DNA of 64,000 nucleotides from Prevotella sp. (lineage in GTDB: Bacteria > Bacteroidota > Bacteroidia > Bacteroidales > Bacteroidaceae): the NCBI GenBank assembly GCA_017428805.1, contig JAFRQC010000043.1, positions 1 to 64,000 on the forward strand, in the 5' to 3' direction. Shown here one piece after another: positions 6,969 through 15,563 of this stretch. A program made the position numbers and the translations under genes. Numbering within the stretch: position 1 is the stretch's first letter; each line of letters opens with the position of its first letter. The notes below the pieces were generated by a model. The model was not told the DNA's origin and made no database searches. It saw nothing but the letters and a program-made list of their open reading frames with translations.

Positions 6969-9302
6969 TTAAAATTCTATTGTCTGTATTTTCTCGTCAC
7001 CGGGTTTGAAGAGCAGGCCTGTACACTTCGGGGCATCGACGCGATAGGGTTTGAGCTCCACGGCGTTCCAGTCGATCTGATCCGTACGCTGTGCGAGGGG
7101 CGCGTGGGGAATCAGCGAGCCGTCACGGACGAGGATAATCGCCGGGATCTTGTCGGCCTCAATGGTCTGATAGCCACCCTCATAGACCTTCCCGTTTTGA
7201 TAGTCAATCCATTTACCCCTCGGCAGATACACCGTGCGGCTGTTGCCCGACTCCATCAACGGTGCCACAAGCATCTGCGAGCCGAACATATATTCATCCT
7301 CCACCAGCCAGGCTCCGGGATCCTCGGGGAACTCGACGAGCAGAGCACGCACCATCGGCAGACCACGCTCCGAACAATCCTTCGCCTGGGCATAGACATA
7401 AGGCATCAGCTTATACTTCATCTCTGCACAGGCACGGAAGGCATCGGTGAACGACTCCGAGATGAGCCACGGTTCCGTGGGAGGTGCACCGTGGGCTCTG
7501 GTGTGACTGCTCAGGAATCCGAAGGGCAGCCAACGACGGTAGATATCCTCCGGCGAGGCCGTCACGAAACCACCCATATCGTGACTCCAGAACGAGAAGC
7601 CACTCAGTCCGAAACTCAGACCACCACGCAGGTCACCCAGCATACCGATATTGTTCGTAGCCGCATCGCCACCCCAGTGGAGGGCATAGCGCTGGGAACC
7701 AGCCCAGGCAGAACGTGCCCAGATGATGCCCTCGCCGGGATACTGCTTCTCGACAGCCTCCCAAAGGGCCTTGTTATAGCGCAGGGGATAGAGGTTGTGC
7801 TCATAGAGACCACCCTTGCCACTGTGGTAGAAGCCATTGTAGGGTGCTGCCTCACCGAAATCACACTTGATGGTCGAGACACCCTGTTTCAACAGACCCG
7901 TGATCTTCTCCTGATACCAGCTGACGGTCTCGGGGTTCGAGAAGTCGAGCACGGCATCCTCATAAGGCATACCACCCGTGGCGTTCGTCACGTGCAGACC
8001 CTTCTCGATGATCTCGGGGAAGAAACGGTTTTTCGGGGTGAAATAAGGCAACTGCCACAGACAGGTGTGGAAGCCGTCCTTCGCCAACTGCTTCAGCATC
8101 TTCACGGGATCCTCGAAACGGTCCTTCGCAAACTGATAGTCGCACTGCCAATCGACGCCGAACCAGCCCGTATCAAAGTGGATCACATCCGAGGGGATCT
8201 TATGAGCCCGCAGTTGACGGGCAATCTCCAGTCCCTCCTGCTGCGAGAAGTAGGTGATACGGCTCATCCACGTGCCGAAGCTCCATAGGGGCATCATCGG
8301 ACTCTTGCCCGTGATGTTGGTATATTCGTCGAGGATATCCTTCGGCTCTCCGAAGAAGACGAAGAAGTCCATCTGTTCGTCGGCCATAAACAGGCGCTGG
8401 GCACCGATGTAAGAGGCACCGAAGTCGCAGGTGACAGGAGCCGAGGTGTGCATAAAAATGCCATAGCCACGATTGGAGAAGTAGAAAGGCACAGGCTTAT
8501 ACTGGCCGTCGCTCTCCGGGCCCTGGGGATCGGTGACGGAGAGATGCACCTTCTGCCCTACTTTATTCAAAGAGGTGAACGACTCGCCACAGCCATAGAT
8601 TCTCTCACCCGGTGCTAATGAGAACACAGGATTGATACTACGCGAATTATCTGAGCCTCGCTTGATAAACGAGAACGGCAGCAGCTTGATCTGCGTCGAG
8701 TCATTATCGATGATATGGCGTGTCTGCGTCAGGATCTTGCCCTTCGCATCCTTGATGACAATGCGGAAGGGGTACTTCTGGATCTCAACGCTCCCATAAG
8801 GCGATGAATACGTCACGGCAGTTTCCCCTCCTGAGTAGGAGGGGTTAGGGGTGGTCTGATCCGCCACCTTCTTGAACGCGTCGCAGAACATCACATCGTC
8901 AGCATCGGAATTCTTCGGCTCTACGGGTGTGGTAATCATCCTGATTCTCGCCGTCCTGGGCGAAATCCATTCTATCTTGATCTTCAGATTCGGATCATTC
9001 TCATACGCCGCATCCGGAAAGTCCAGCATCTGCATCCTCACAGGCCAGTACCCATTCAGGTTAAACGCCTGCCTCGGACTCATCCTGTACCGTTTCCACT
9101 GCACCAGTCCCTCGCCCTTCTTGTCATCGAAACTCACCAGACTATCCGCCAGGAAATACGTATTCGACAGATCACTGAAGTCCGTCGACATATCCTTCGG
9201 CATACACTGCAGGTACTGCACCCCCGCATTCGTCTGAATCTGCGCCTCTGCAGCCAAGGAGCCACAGATGGCACAGATTCCACAGATAATTCTCTTGATC
9301 AT
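6969..9302 (-). CDS. GH31 alpha-xylosidase/alpha-glucosidase, YicI-like
   Basis: A 777-residue secreted or periplasmic glycosidase with an N-terminal signal peptide (ending near AAEAQ). After a beta-sandwich region, the GH31 barrel carries the nucleophile Asp481 in KCDFGEAAP, equivalent to KTDFGE of the E. coli alpha-xylosidase YicI, and the acid/base Asp546 in WGGDAATN. HFDTGWFGVDW near residue 390 is another GH31 strand. YicI-like enzymes remove non-reducing alpha-1,6-xylose from xyloglucan oligosaccharides, which fits the locus, though alpha-glucosidase activity cannot be excluded. Residues near 149-161 (TTPNPSYSGGE) are encoded by a palindromic DNA element inserted in frame, see 8823-8863. 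Confidence 0.88.
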   Translation of the reverse strand: MIKRIICGICAICGSLAAEAQIQTNAGVQYLQCMPKDMSTDFSDLSNTYFLADSLVSFDDKKGEGLVQWKRYRMSPRQAFNLNGYWPVRMQMLDFPDAAYENDPNLKIKIEWISPRTARIRMITTPVEPKNSDADDVMFCDAFKKVADQTTPNPSYSGGETAVTYSSPYGSVEIQKYPFRIVIKDAKGKILTQTRHIIDNDSTQIKLLPFSFIKRGSDNSRSINPVFSLAPGERIYGCGESFTSLNKVGQKVHLSVTDPQGPESDGQYKPVPFYFSNRGYGIFMHTSAPVTCDFGASYIGAQRLFMADEQMDFFVFFGEPKDILDEYTNITGKSPMMPLWSFGTWMSRITYFSQQEGLEIARQLRAHKIPSDVIHFDTGWFGVDWQCDYQFAKDRFEDPVKMLKQLAKDGFHTCLWQLPYFTPKNRFFPEIIEKGLHVTNATGGMPYEDAVLDFSNPETVSWYQEKITGLLKQGVSTIKCDFGEAAPYNGFYHSGKGGLYEHNLYPLRYNKALWEAVEKQYPGEGIIWARSAWAGSQRYALHWGGDAATNNIGMLGDLRGGLSFGLSGFSFWSHDMGGFVTASPEDIYRRWLPFGFLSSHTRAHGAPPTEPWLISESFTDAFRACAEMKYKLMPYVYAQAKDCSERGLPMVRALLVEFPEDPGAWLVEDEYMFGSQMLVAPLMESGNSRTVYLPRGKWIDYQNGKVYEGGYQTIEADKIPAIILVRDGSLIPHAPLAQRTDQIDWNAVELKPYRVDAPKCTGLLFKPGDEKIQTIEF
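8823..8863. repeat. palindromic element inserted in frame in the GH31 gene
   Basis: A near-palindrome (CCCCTCCT, four bases, AGGAGGGG) is followed by a conserved tail GGTTAGGGGTGGTCTGA. The same core and tail occur twice in the GH2 gene (11154 and 11237). Here it encodes the short loop TTPNPSYSGGE and keeps the frame. Confidence 0.8.
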
Positions 9303-9323
9303 ATTCTTTGGTTTCTATGGTTG

Positions 9324-11846
9324 TTAAAATTGAATGACGTCGGGCTGGAGCGTCGGGGATTTAGCGGTAATGGAGCCTTTGCCGGTGACGACCACCATAC
9401 ACTTGCCGAAGAAGGCCTTGCGCTGGGGCGACTTGAAGTTCTCCATCGAGGTCTGACAACCGTTGTCAGTGCCGATGATACGCCCTGTACCCTCGCCGAT
9501 GAAGACGATCTGATCTTCTGCCCAAGGACAGAGATTTCCGTCCTTATCGACCACCTCGGCAGTGATGAACGTGGTGTTCTTGCCCTTGTAGTCGATGGAG
9601 AGGCGGATCTTCTCAGGGGCTCCGGCAGTCTTGATGGTCTGCGAACCGACTTCCTTGCCGTCCTTGCGGGCGACGACCTTCACCTCACCGGGATCGAAGA
9701 TGACACGCCAACCGACGTGATACTCTGAGTTCAACTTCGCCTTAGTGTTGTGCGCATCATAGCGGCCTTCAGGATTCTCGCCCGTTTTACGACGCACACC
9801 CTGACTCTTGCCGTTAATGAAAAGCTCCACCTCGTCGGCATTGTTATAATAGCACCACATATCGATCTCGTCGCCAGCCACCCAGTTCCAATGGGGGAAG
9901 AGGTGCAGCACGGGCTTCTGCGTCCACTCGCTCTGATACATATAATAGCTGTCCTTGGGGAAGCCTGCCAGGTCGATGATGCCGAAGTAACTGCTTCGGG
10001 CGGGGAAACCGTAGGGCGTAGGCTCGCCGATGTAGTCCCAGCCCGTCCAGATATACTGTCCGCCGACGAAAGGATTATGCTTCACCACGTCCCAGGTCTC
10101 TTCGTGGGTCGAGCTCCACGAGGCATGCATATTGTCGTACGACGAACACATATACGAGGGATCGGTATAAGGCAGCCACCACTCCTGCGGAGCCCAGGTG
10201 ACCTCGTCGGAAGGCATCTTGTAATAGCCGCGAGTCTGCAGGGCCGACACACTCTCCGAGAAGATGAACGGCTTGCCGGGGAAATTCTGCGGCACATCCT
10301 TCACCCACTGGTGGTGATAGTTGAAGCCGATGATGTCGATGGCACCGCTCTTGAAGAGGTGGTTGTTGGGCGATGGCTCATTGCAACCGGCAAGGATGGG
10401 ACGCCCCGAGGGATCGTTACGCTTGATTAGATCTGCCAGATGGCGTGTCAACAGGGAGTTGGGACTCATTTCACCGTCCTTGGCAAGTGTCGAGGCGTCA
10501 CGACTGGCGTTGAGGATGAGGTTTGCCTGTTCGAGTGTCAGTTCGTCAGTATCATTACCCGACCACTGCTCAAGCACCTCGTTGCCAATCGACCACATAA
10601 GGATGCAGGGATGATTACGGTCACGCACCACAAGGTCGGTGAGGTCGCGCTCGTGCCACTCGTCGAAGAAACGGGCATAGTCGTTCTGCGTCTTCTTACG
10701 GCGCCACATATCGAACGACTCGTCCATAACGATCAGACCCATCGTGTCACACATATTTAATAATTCGGGCGCGGGAGGATTGTGCGAACTTCTGATTGAG
10801 TTCACACCCATCTCCTTCAGCTTCAGAAGCTTGCGGTGCAGAGCGTCTTCGTTCAGTGCAGCACCCAGACAGCCGAAGTCGTGATGCTCGCAGACACCGT
10901 TGAGTTTGAAGTTCTTGCCGTTAAGCCAGAAGCCCGTCGCTGCATCGAACTTAAAACTACGGAAACCCGTAGTGGTCTCATAGGTATCCACCACCCTGCC
11001 GCCCTGGATCACTTCCGTGCGCACGATATATATATAAGGTGTCTCACACGACCAGAGCATCGGCTTCGAAACGTTGATGACAGACTTCAGGCCCTTCGAC
11101 GTACCGACCACTTTACCATTGGGAGCTATCAGGGAGTTCTTGATGGTAACCTTTTCCCCTCCTAAGTTAGGAGGGGTTGGGGTGGTCTGAACCGCCTCCA
11201 GTTCCACCCCGATGTCTACGCGCCATTTTCCTTTGTTCAGACCACCCCTGGCCCCTCCTAACTTAGGAGGGGAAGTAATTACCTGAACACCCCAGTGCTT
11301 GATGTGGGTCTTGGCAGTCTTCGTGAGCCAGACGTGGCGATAGATGCCACAGCCAGAATACCAACGGGAATTGGGCTGGTCGGAATTGTCCACACGCACA
11401 GCCACCACGTTCTTACCTTCACGGACATAGGGCGTGATGTCGTATTCGAAGCTGGAATAGCCATAAGGACGAATGCCCACCTTCTCGCCATTGACATAGA
11501 CGGTGGAATTCATATAGACACCGTCGAACTCGATGAAGAACTTCGTGTCCTTCATTGGCGTCTCGCAGTCACCCAGTGTGAAGGTCTTACGATACCACCC
11601 GATGCCGCCGGGCAGGGCTCCCCCACCCGCTCCACTGGGATTGCCGACATAGAAATCACCCTCGATGGCCCAGTCGTGGGGCACGTCGAGCTGTCGCCAA
11701 CTGCTGTCGTCAAAGTCTGCCTCCGCCATAATGGCCGAGTCACCCAGCAGGAAACGCCAGTCCTTGTCAAAACACTGTCTCTCTCTTGCCTGTGCTGTCA
11801 GTCCCATCAGGACTGCCACAGCCGTCATCATTAGTTTCTTTATCAT
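9324..11846 (-). CDS. GH2 beta-galactosidase-type glycosidase
   Basis: An 840-residue secreted glycosidase. A signal peptide (MIKKLMMTAVAVLMGLTAQA) precedes the GH2 sugar-binding beta-sandwich with the family block DVPHDWAIEGDF, the immunoglobulin-like middle domain and the TIM barrel. The barrel holds KLNGVCEHHDFGCLG, IRSSHNPP and the catalytic acid/base Glu423 in SIGNEV; the nucleophile is Glu531 in FSESVS. The C-terminal part contains DUF4982-like and Ig-like sequence (ELFINGKSQG, DKDGNLCPWA). GH2 beta-galactosidases remove galactose from xyloglucan side chains in known xyloglucan loci. Two copies of a palindromic element sit in frame at 11154-11190 and 11237-11272, encoding SPPKLGGARGG and TPTPPNLGGE in the Ig-like region. 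It lies 21 nt upstream of the YicI-like GH31 gene. Confidence 0.88.
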   Translation of the reverse strand: MIKKLMMTAVAVLMGLTAQARERQCFDKDWRFLLGDSAIMAEADFDDSSWRQLDVPHDWAIEGDFYVGNPSGAGGGALPGGIGWYRKTFTLGDCETPMKDTKFFIEFDGVYMNSTVYVNGEKVGIRPYGYSSFEYDITPYVREGKNVVAVRVDNSDQPNSRWYSGCGIYRHVWLTKTAKTHIKHWGVQVITSPPKLGGARGGLNKGKWRVDIGVELEAVQTTPTPPNLGGEKVTIKNSLIAPNGKVVGTSKGLKSVINVSKPMLWSCETPYIYIVRTEVIQGGRVVDTYETTTGFRSFKFDAATGFWLNGKNFKLNGVCEHHDFGCLGAALNEDALHRKLLKLKEMGVNSIRSSHNPPAPELLNMCDTMGLIVMDESFDMWRRKKTQNDYARFFDEWHERDLTDLVVRDRNHPCILMWSIGNEVLEQWSGNDTDELTLEQANLILNASRDASTLAKDGEMSPNSLLTRHLADLIKRNDPSGRPILAGCNEPSPNNHLFKSGAIDIIGFNYHHQWVKDVPQNFPGKPFIFSESVSALQTRGYYKMPSDEVTWAPQEWWLPYTDPSYMCSSYDNMHASWSSTHEETWDVVKHNPFVGGQYIWTGWDYIGEPTPYGFPARSSYFGIIDLAGFPKDSYYMYQSEWTQKPVLHLFPHWNWVAGDEIDMWCYYNNADEVELFINGKSQGVRRKTGENPEGRYDAHNTKAKLNSEYHVGWRVIFDPGEVKVVARKDGKEVGSQTIKTAGAPEKIRLSIDYKGKNTTFITAEVVDKDGNLCPWAEDQIVFIGEGTGRIIGTDNGCQTSMENFKSPQRKAFFGKCMVVVTGKGSITAKSPTLQPDVIQF
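11154..11190. repeat. palindromic element, copy 1 in GH2 gene (in frame)
   Basis: Core CCCCTCCTAA, one base, then its reverse complement, followed by the tail GGTTGGGGTGGTCTGA. It encodes TTPTPPNLGGE on the minus strand without breaking the frame. Confidence 0.85.
11237..11272. repeat. palindromic element, copy 2 in GH2 gene (inverted, in frame)
   Basis: The same core as copy 1, here preceded by TCAGACCACCCC, so it is inverted relative to copy 1 and the two tails face each other across 46 bp. It encodes SPPKLGGARGGLN. Confidence 0.85.
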
Positions 11847-11859
11847 TGTTTTTTGTTAT

Positions 11860-12522
11860 TTAGTATTCTTCCGTTTCTTCTTCCTTGATGAACTGACCGG
11901 CGAGGGTGTAGGTCTTTGCCACGGAGTAGCGACCACCCTCCTCGTGATAGCGATAGGCACCGAGGATCAGGGTGTCGCCAGAGGCAGAGAACCGAAGGAT
12001 GCCTTCCGTAGAGGGGAACTGACGGGCTGTCTTTTTCTCCAGGTCAACGATATAGGTCCATACGTTCCTGGCGTCAGGACAACCTTCGACAAGAAGCAAC
12101 TGTGGGTGGCCTGGTACGAAACACACCTTGTCAGCAGCGGCAATCTGAGTGAGAGCAACCTCCACAGGGCCGTCGCTCATTTCCGCCCAACGCTGCTCGG
12201 CAAAGGGATTCGTGGTGAGGAGGGAATCTACACGACCTGTCTTCCGCTCGTAGAGCCACAGGGATCTGATATCTGCAGGATCATCCTCTGAGCTTTTCTG
12301 TACGAGTTTCGTAAAGACGAAAAGACCATTGATCTCATCGGCTTTGACAGCACCGTCAGGGAGCGTCTGAGAGGGTTCCTGTGAGAGCGTCTGTACCGTG
12401 TCTGGAACCTCTTCCGCGAGTATGGTATCTGTCTGGGCAGCATCCTGTGTGGAGGCTGTGCGATTGCCACAGCCTCCAACCAGAAGTGCCACACCCATCA
12501 GTGTCAAAAATGCCTTGTTCAT
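11860..12522 (-). CDS. lipoprotein of unknown function in the glycan operon
   Basis: A 220-residue predicted lipoprotein: lipobox LVGGC with Cys18, then a Thr/Gln/Glu-rich linker to about residue 65, then a region with beta-strand-like repeats (SLWLYERKTGRVDSLL, NVWTYIVDLEKKTARQF, KTYTLAGQFIKEE) that resembles a small beta-propeller or WD-like fold. Its ATG overlaps the stop of the upstream GH31 gene in ATGA, so translation is probably coupled, and it ends 14 nt before the GH2 gene. I do not recognise the family. Its place in the operon suggests a surface or periplasmic accessory factor, but no function is claimed. Confidence 0.8.
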   Translation of the reverse strand: MNKAFLTLMGVALLVGGCGNRTASTQDAAQTDTILAEEVPDTVQTLSQEPSQTLPDGAVKADEINGLFVFTKLVQKSSEDDPADIRSLWLYERKTGRVDSLLTTNPFAEQRWAEMSDGPVEVALTQIAAADKVCFVPGHPQLLLVEGCPDARNVWTYIVDLEKKTARQFPSTEGILRFSASGDTLILGAYRYHEEGGRYSVAKTYTLAGQFIKEEETEEY

Positions 12523-15503
12523 AGTTGCACGCTGACTGCCTTGCCGTTATACTGCACCATCTTTCCCTCGGGATTATCGAGGTTGAGGGTCTTGGGTGCA
12601 TCCTTCGAGATAAGCACGACGTTGAAACGACGATCCTTCAGCATACCTTCGAAGCGACCCTTGCGGGCACCGAAGGATACGGTACGGGAAGCATCGTCGT
12701 AGGTGATGTCGATGGTGGCGTACTTGCCCATCTCATAGTTATAGTTCGTGCCTTCGTCCTCATAGAGACGGAAACGGCCGTTCTGTCCTGCATAGACGTA
12801 GAGGTTAATGAGTTCTGCGGGTTTCTCGTCGCTCCACTCCATCTCAGGACCGAAGGGGATGATGGCTCCCTCACGCACGAAGACGGGAATCTGCTCGTAA
12901 GGTGCATCGACGATGAGACGCTGACCACCAGCGATGTACTCACCTGTATAGAGGTTGTACCAGCCGCACTGCTCCGGGAAATAGACGCTGCGGTTGCGGG
13001 CCTTGTAGTAACCTACGGGACAGGCCATCAGCGCAGGACCGAACATCCACTGGTTGCCGATGTTCTCCACGTTCTTGTCGCCGTTGAAGTCCATCACCAG
13101 GGCACGCATCAGGGTATAGTCGTTGAAGTGTGCCCAGCCTGCCATCGAGTAGAGATAAGGCATCAGACGGTAACGCAGCTTATCGTAATAAACAAACGAC
13201 TGATAGGCGGGATGATTGTCCGGGGCGATGTTCCATATCTCACGCAGCGGCCACTGACCATGACTGCGGAAGAGGGGGATGAAGGCACCGAACTGGTTCC
13301 AACGGCACTGCAACTCACGCCACTCCTTCAGATCCTCGTTCTCCACACCCGTGCGGTCGAAGATCTGCTGGGCGGCCACATAACGGTTCTCCACACAGAA
13401 TCCGCCCTGATCCATGCCCCAGAAGGGGATGCCTGACATCGAATAGTTCAGACCTGCCGTCATCTGGGCACGCATATCCTCCCAACGGGTGCCGATGTCA
13501 CCACTCCACGTTGCCGTAGAGAAACGCTGCTCACCGGCAAAGCCACTACGTGTCAACAGAAACACACGGGGCTCGTTGGACTTACCCTGATAGACTGAGC
13601 GCTGACCATTGTAGATGGCATCGGCATTGACGGTAGAGTAAGCATTGAAATATTCCGTAGAAGTGCCGAGGGCCGTGGGGCCACTGAGGGCCTTGCGATA
13701 CCACATCGGCGTACAGTCGCGGACATTGGGCTCTGAGGCATCCATCCACCAGGCATCGACACCGGCAATACCGTCGTGGTTGTATTTCGAATAGAGGTTC
13801 TCGTCCATCTGACGCCAGAACATCTTACGGGCACCTTCGTCGTAGGCATCGTAGAACGAGCCACGGAAGCCGAGCCAGTCGTGGATATCGTCCTTGATGG
13901 CCTGATGGTACATCCAACCCTTGGCATCGAGTTCCTTATAGTTGTCCACGGTATCGTAGAACTTCGGCCAGACAGAAATCATGAAACGACCATGCATGGC
14001 ATGGACGCTGTCGAGCATCGCCTGCGGATTGGGATAACGGTTGTTCTCGAAAACATGACTGCCCCAGGAGTCGAGCTTCCAATAGTTCCAGTCCTGTACG
14101 ATATTATCGATGGGGATATGACGCTTACGGAACTCAGCGAGGTTGTCCTCAATCTCCTTAGCACTCTGATAGCGTTCACGGCTCTGCCAGAAGCCCAACA
14201 CCCATTTCGGATAGAGCGAGGCCTTGCCTGTGAGGGTACGATAGCCGGAGATCACCTCATCGAAGTTCTGACCGGCGATGAAGTAATAGTCCATATCCTT
14301 TGCCATCTCACTCCAGATGGTGAGCTGTTCACGTTCCTCCTTGCTGCGGGGTTCTGCCACACGGAGACCACAGTAGGCCTCGCCACCGTCGGGCTGCCAC
14401 TCAATACGTACCTGGGCCCGCTTACCCTTCTGCAACTCGGTCGCAAACTTATAGGAATTCGGGTTCCACGCCGTGCGCCAACGCTCAGGCACCACTTCCT
14501 TACCATCTATATAGACTTTCACATAGCCGGAATAGTAAAGAATGAACTGGTAGAGTTGTTTCTTTCCCTTGCACTTGCCACAGCACTCAGGTTCGATGAA
14601 GCCTTCATAGGTGACATTCGCACCCTGCAGCTGGAAATCCTTCGGGAAGTTCTTGATGCCGCCATTGTCCGTCTTAACAGCAATCTCCGAGGTGGTGGGG
14701 AAAGCATACTCATAATAGATAGAGTCTTCGTCGCGCACGAGTTTCTTGCCCTTTGCATCGATATAGGTGCCCGTGAGGTGGCCTTCCCTACCCTGCTTGT
14801 CATAGAGTTTGAAGGCACGGTTCAGCTGGAGGTAGTCGTTGGGATTGCCGAAACGGCAGTATGAATAAGAATCCCACAGCAGACCATAGTTCTTGTTCGA
14901 CAGCACGAAGGGGATGGAAACCTTCGTGTTATACTGGAACAGGTCTTCGTTTTTTCCCTTCATATTGAATTCCTCCGACTGATGCTGACCAAGGCCGTAG
15001 AAAGCCTCATCTTCCGGCGAGTCGAAGGTCATCTGCCAAGTGAGGCCGTGCTTCATTTCCTCGGTGATGGGTGCACCGCCCTTGATGCCGTATTCACGCT
15101 CAGGCACGGTGAAATCCTTGAACTGCTTACTGTTCTCCGCTTCCTCAAGCAACTCCTTGCCCTTGGCATCGTAGAACTTGATCTGTCCGTCTTCCTTCTT
15201 CACGACGGCCTTCACGTTTGCGGCCTTTACGATGACCTCGTCATCATTCTCCGTGATGCTGTAGGAGCCTCTGGGAGGCGTAGTCTGCGGCACAATCATC
15301 AAAGAGGCAGGCTTCTGTGGCAGGACATCCTTCGACGTGGCACGCACACGGATGATATTGCCGTTCATCACTTCCAGACGAATCACCTTCGCCTGTCCAC
15401 CGTCGGGACGGATGGTCACTTGGTTCTCACTGGTCTGCACGTCTGCTGCCAGCGACGTCATCGCCGTGAGCAGAACAGACCCTAACAAAAAGATTCTTTT
15501 CAT
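12519..15503 (-). CDS. GH31 alpha-xylosidase with PA14 insert
   Basis: A 994-residue secreted enzyme with signal peptide (MKRIFLLGSVLLTAMTSLAA). The N-terminal beta-sandwich is interrupted at about residues 285-395 by a PA14-like module (YEGFIEPECCGKCKG, YSGYVKVYIDGK, PNSYKF), the arrangement known from Cellvibrio Xyl31A and the Bacteroides ovatus xyloglucan-locus GH31. The catalytic barrel has Asp588 in WWMDASEP as nucleophile and Asp669 in TWSGDIGTRW as acid/base. The C-terminus carries the usual DUF5110-like beta-sandwich. This is the strongest single pointer to xyloglucan: the enzyme should remove non-reducing alpha-xylose from long xyloglucan oligosaccharides. It is the first enzyme gene after the two sensor genes. 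Confidence 0.9.
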   Translation of the reverse strand: MKRIFLLGSVLLTAMTSLAADVQTSENQVTIRPDGGQAKVIRLEVMNGNIIRVRATSKDVLPQKPASLMIVPQTTPPRGSYSITENDDEVIVKAANVKAVVKKEDGQIKFYDAKGKELLEEAENSKQFKDFTVPEREYGIKGGAPITEEMKHGLTWQMTFDSPEDEAFYGLGQHQSEEFNMKGKNEDLFQYNTKVSIPFVLSNKNYGLLWDSYSYCRFGNPNDYLQLNRAFKLYDKQGREGHLTGTYIDAKGKKLVRDEDSIYYEYAFPTTSEIAVKTDNGGIKNFPKDFQLQGANVTYEGFIEPECCGKCKGKKQLYQFILYYSGYVKVYIDGKEVVPERWRTAWNPNSYKFATELQKGKRAQVRIEWQPDGGEAYCGLRVAEPRSKEEREQLTIWSEMAKDMDYYFIAGQNFDEVISGYRTLTGKASLYPKWVLGFWQSRERYQSAKEIEDNLAEFRKRHIPIDNIVQDWNYWKLDSWGSHVFENNRYPNPQAMLDSVHAMHGRFMISVWPKFYDTVDNYKELDAKGWMYHQAIKDDIHDWLGFRGSFYDAYDEGARKMFWRQMDENLYSKYNHDGIAGVDAWWMDASEPNVRDCTPMWYRKALSGPTALGTSTEYFNAYSTVNADAIYNGQRSVYQGKSNEPRVFLLTRSGFAGEQRFSTATWSGDIGTRWEDMRAQMTAGLNYSMSGIPFWGMDQGGFCVENRYVAAQQIFDRTGVENEDLKEWRELQCRWNQFGAFIPLFRSHGQWPLREIWNIAPDNHPAYQSFVYYDKLRYRLMPYLYSMAGWAHFNDYTLMRALVMDFNGDKNVENIGNQWMFGPALMACPVGYYKARNRSVYFPEQCGWYNLYTGEYIAGGQRLIVDAPYEQIPVFVREGAIIPFGPEMEWSDEKPAELINLYVYAGQNGRFRLYEDEGTNYNYEMGKYATIDITYDDASRTVSFGARKGRFEGMLKDRRFNVVLISKDAPKTLNLDNPEGKMVQYNGKAVSVQL

Positions 15504-15563
15504 AAAAATGTTCTAGTTTATAATTTTCTTTTTCACAACAAATTTCTCGAATTACACGAATTT

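Noticed and set aside
13776..14864. Long plus-strand open frame opposite the PA14 GH31 gene
   Set aside because: Antisense shadow; the minus strand has clear GH31 motifs and a signal peptide.
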